From positions 158,584 to 222,583 of the forward strand of contig NW_020170408.1 in assembly GCF_000524195.1 (NCBI RefSeq): a stretch of 64,000 nt of DNA, given 5' to 3'. Both the position numbers and the translations under genes were made by a program. Shown piece by piece: positions 60,701 to 64,000 of this stretch (its first letter is position 1; the number at the start of each line of letters is the position of its first letter). Origin of the DNA: Echinococcus granulosus. Its lineage: Eukaryota > Platyhelminthes > Cestoda > Cyclophyllidea > Taeniidae. The notes below the pieces were generated by a model. It made no database searches and was not told the DNA's origin. It saw nothing but the letters and a program-made list of their open reading frames with translations.

Positions 60701-63255
60701 TCTCCTCCATCTCAACTATATACCCTATAAAATAACAATCAGTCTCTTAATGGCCACAAATTTATGCAAAATGGATTTTTTTATATTTTTTATAATAATA
60801 ATTTTTATTAATCGCTTTGTTTTACGGCAGGATTTAAATACACCGCGATTATTTATTTTTGCCCAACTGACCAATGAAATTATTGGGCGTAAAACAGTGC
60901 CTTTTTTAGAATTTTCTTCTTTTTTGGAACAAAAACACAAACATAGGAATTAGGCGGTAGAGTAGTGGCATATTTATTAGGCACTACTCTGCCTCTGCGC
61001 TTTCGACCGTAGGAGGAAGTGTCACTCGCATGTCAGTTTATATTATCAATTGTTTATTCGGGTCGGGGAGAAATTGGAGGCACAATTTTTCATCCCAATG
61101 ATCATTTTAGGTAAGTTTATGCCACTCTGAGGTAAATATTTGGTAGGACTTACTCTCATGTTATATTTCAGTTCAATGTAGTGGGTGAAAGACAAATGGG
61201 TGGTGAAAAAATTAGGGAAGGAAAAAGAGAAGCATTAGGGACGATGATCCTTATCTCCTTCTCCTACCCATCTTCCAAATGGTAAACTTTTAATGTCTTC
61301 TTTCTTGGCTGTGGAAATCTTACCAGCACTGGCTATAACTTACAGACTGCCTAAAGGTTTTCGGGCACGGTCAACATGTCATACCACCGAACGGAGGGAA
61401 AAAGTGGAGCTAGAATTGAGCAGCCTGCTTAGCTAAGCGTACAGGTAGACACGTAGTAACTGCGCTGCTTTTTTACACTCCTCCTTTTGAGCGCCTCTTT
61501 CCTCTAACTTATTTTATAGGTCACTTGGGTCATTAAATTGCCTTGCAGATGCATTTTGTTGCCTCGTCGTTGAGGCGGGGGGAGGGAGGAGTACACTGAT
61601 ATCGTACAGATCAAGGTGGGATGGTAAACTCTCCTGAGACTTCATGAAAGTGAACGCCTCACAGAAACAGGCGTCAACGGCTGATGCACTTCATTAGACA
61701 ATTTGTGTGGTAAAATTGCTAAAGGCAAAAAGCCCTAACTCCAGAAAAACGTCCATTTTTTACCATGATGAGGCACATATTATCACTAATAAGCAAACAC
61801 GGTAGTAAATACGTCAGAAAGGAGTTTTTGTAGAAGCATGATTGTTCGTCTTAGGCCATATTAATCCATTATGTGTTGTCTCGAAAAAATGACTAAAACT
61901 TATCCACTTAACATGATATTGTCTAAAAATGTCACCCAGACCATTGGTACCCCCCTCGGAAATCGTGAGCCGCTCACATTACCCTACACCATAGGATCTA
62001 CCCGTGAGGAGACTTGCCCTTTCCTAGCCATCTGTAATCACCCCTCCTTCTCCACCCCAGAGTTGACATTTCTTCAGTTAATGGTTATCGTCTCTTCAAG
62101 TAGACAGACGAAAGTAACTGGACTAATGGAAATTCCGATCTGAGAAAGACACGGAGGTAGGTAGAGTTAATTTGAGGCCAGCTTGTGCCTCACTGAGGCG
62201 GAGAGACATTTAAAGAAGTCCTTAGCCTTCACGAACTCGTTTGCTTCATTTATACCTTGACAGAAGAGTGGGCATCGTTCTGGCCGTCGTTCTGGTGCTA
62301 ATTTGTGTTGTCTACCAATTCTGCTCCTGGACAAGTCGATGGCAGAAACGGCGCACCTTTCTGCTGGTGCAAAGAACTCCCGCCTCCTGCGTCAGTGATG
62401 GTCGAAGCAATTCGGAGACGGAATTTGTGCTAAGTGGTGTCAACATCACTTTATGCAATGCTAATCCGTTTCGGTAGGCGGATTGATTTCAAATCCTCTC
62501 TCAAGTTCTCTAAGGAATAGGAACTTGGTGCCAGATTATCCTGCAAAACCTAAAAAATAGGGTTTTTAAGAATAGATAAATTTTTTAGGCTAAAATTTCA
62601 ATGAACAAAATTACGTTTATTACCAAAATTGTCATTTTTGGTTATTTACCTCTTATTTCATGCAATACTACTGATTAGTGGCTTATCAGTAGCAAGAAAT
62701 CATTATTTAGAAATCCATAAAAATTGATGACATACTATTATTTTTGCGCATTTTATCAATATTTCTTAATTTGGTAAAAATCTAAATAACAACGAGCTGC
62801 TAAAAGACATAATTTGAGGCCCATTTATATTTATTTTACAAACCCGAATTAACCTGCTTTTTATTCAATATTTAAATTAGAAAAAAAACTTTCCGATATT
62901 TATTGGTTGAACTATTATTACCGGAAAGGGTCGTGCGGATTTACTAATGCCTTGGTGCAACGACCTGTCGTAACTCGGGGACGTGGGGTGAGGCTCTGTT
63001 ATTTTATGCGCGTTTTATAAAGCACAGACAGATGGGCCCGTCCGCCACTTCTACCACATTTCCCATTTCATTGTGCACTTTTCCAGGTCCTCAAAATGTA
63101 AATTGGTATTATTTGGTTCAACCTCGTCCAATTGTGGCATTGGCTCTCGTCCAGAAGGATCATCAACCTTTGACAATGGCAGAGAATTACGTGTCAGCAT
63201 TGATTATAATGTCAAAGGAAATCCAGCGAAGATGCAGCCGTCAATTTATATTTAA
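57706..63255 (+). CDS. Probable single-pass membrane protein, unrecognised (three-exon model, possibly partial)
   Basis: Exons 57706-58145, 62264-62473 and 63087-63255 have GT/AG borders (GTGAGT, GTAGGC donors; ccttgacag, cttttccag acceptors) and phases that join without a break, giving 272 residues. Exon 1 (residues 1-146) is Thr/Ser/Pro-rich (STTTTPPVSNPSS) without a signal peptide; an acceptor-like cttctccag ends at 57700, so coding or UTR may start further upstream. Exon 2 opens with a hydrophobic span VGIVLAVVLVLICVV (149-163), then FCSWTSRWQKRR, a classic cytosolic positive flank. Exon 3 contains FDNGRELRVSIDYNVKGN, which resembles the first strand of a synaptotagmin C2 domain, and stops at 63253-63255. 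If exon 3 is in fact spliced before that stop, the gene could be synaptotagmin-like and continue to the right. Introns of 4118 and 613 nt. Function unknown. Confidence 0.42.
59666..59680. repeat. (CA)n microsatellite
   Basis: Short uninterrupted CA run within a 25-base CA-rich stretch in the large intron of the putative membrane-protein gene. Confidence 0.8.
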
Positions 63256-64000
63256 ATCAAAGGATATAAAAGTTATCGTAGTGAAAGTTAAGCGGTTGGA
63301 CTCCCTCCAAATGCGTATATAGATACCAATACATGTGGAGGAGAATCAAGTTGCTCTTCCACACAAATCCGTCAATATTAGTACCTGGCGGGGTGAGAAG
63401 AGTCTTTTTCAGGGCAAAATGAGCAAGCAAATAAATCACTGGCTACCCTTAGACGGTCCACTCACTACCCTCCCCACACATCCAAAACACATTCACATCT
63501 CCAGAAGACTATGATAATCTTTTGTCTCCAAAGCTAAAGCCTTTTCCTAGAAACAGGAGTTTGTTCCAACCTCACACCCTCTAAGAGGATTAGATAAGCT
63601 GTTCTGTCGGTTAATTATCTGTGATTTTCCTACAAAAATATGCTTTATTCATGTGTTCAAAGATAAAGGGGATATAATGCTCTACTATTTTGATAGACCT
63701 GCCATTTGCAAGTGGTTTTTTGTGATTTGATATGACTTTACTGACGATCTATATGTAAACTTGGTAAGAAGTTCACAGCGCACGTAGGCCTACAAGCAGA
63801 CACTCGAAAATCTTACAAAATTTCGACTCGTAAAAAAACCTACAGGTGATTAATTTAAACATGGAAAATATTATGGTGGTTTCCCGAAAAACGGCCTGTT
63901 TTGAAACTAATTTTTGTAAAATAACTGTTGTTTTATTAAGATATTCTTTTTAAGTATTTGAAAGTCAAGCAATTGAAGCCATCTCAAACTCCCAATTCGA
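63256..64000. other. Right-edge stretch
   Basis: AT-rich sequence with no recognisable exon. It would be 3' UTR or intron of the putative membrane-protein gene. Confidence 0.4.

Noticed and set aside
1..64000. CRISPR arrays, bacterial promoters, operons, phage or insertion-sequence genes, rRNA genes
   Set aside because: None seen; genes are spliced and eukaryotic, and no regularly spaced direct repeats or reverse transcriptase/transposase motifs were recognised.

Overview
The window is animal nuclear DNA. It holds five multi-exon, intron-containing protein genes or gene parts, separated by long AT-leaning gene-poor stretches. There are no bacterial-type operons, Shine-Dalgarno sites or CRISPR arrays. 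Gene content (filamin, kinesin heavy chain, MARCH5-type E3 ligase, PRL/PTP4A phosphatase) proves a metazoan. The mix of very small introns (40-80 nt) with kilobase introns in the same genes fits a flatworm, perhaps a tapeworm. That narrower placement is inference and was not tested by any search.

Layout. (1) 497-2325, minus: first five exons of a kinesin-1-like heavy chain (start of the motor domain with the P-loop); the rest lies beyond the left edge or was not recognised. (2) 6401-8008, minus: a complete five-exon PRL/PTP4A tyrosine phosphatase of 184 residues ending in a CaaX box (CWLF). (3) 15921-19141, plus: a MARCH5 (MITOL)-like RING-CH ligase with four membrane segments; the 5' end is uncertain. 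Two diverged copies of a ~350 bp dispersed repeat lie before its first recognised exon and inside its last intron. (4) 28313-51965, plus: a complete filamin gene, 33 coding exons in my model, all phases compatible, giving 2458 residues: acidic N-terminus, CH1-CH2 actin-binding domain, 13 Ig-filamin repeats, a hinge, nine more repeats (22 in all) and the C-terminal dimerisation repeat. (5) 57706-63255, plus: a probable but unrecognised single-pass membrane protein built from three phase-compatible exons; its 3' end may continue to the right.

How the genes relate. They are independent housekeeping or cytoskeletal genes, not a pathway cluster. Filamin cross-links actin, kinesin moves cargo on microtubules, MARCH5 controls mitochondrial dynamics, and PRL acts at membranes through its prenyl group. 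Points most worth a second look: a possible alternative terminal exon inside filamin (39741-39845), a 36-nt in-frame cassette-like exon in the filamin hinge, the unknown membrane protein at the right, three related near-perfect palindromes (21364, 24901, 43508), an apparent excess of the heptamer CCAATCA/TGATTGG, and a tRNA-like element with an intact A box at 53378. I found no wholly new biological system that the sequence alone would prove.
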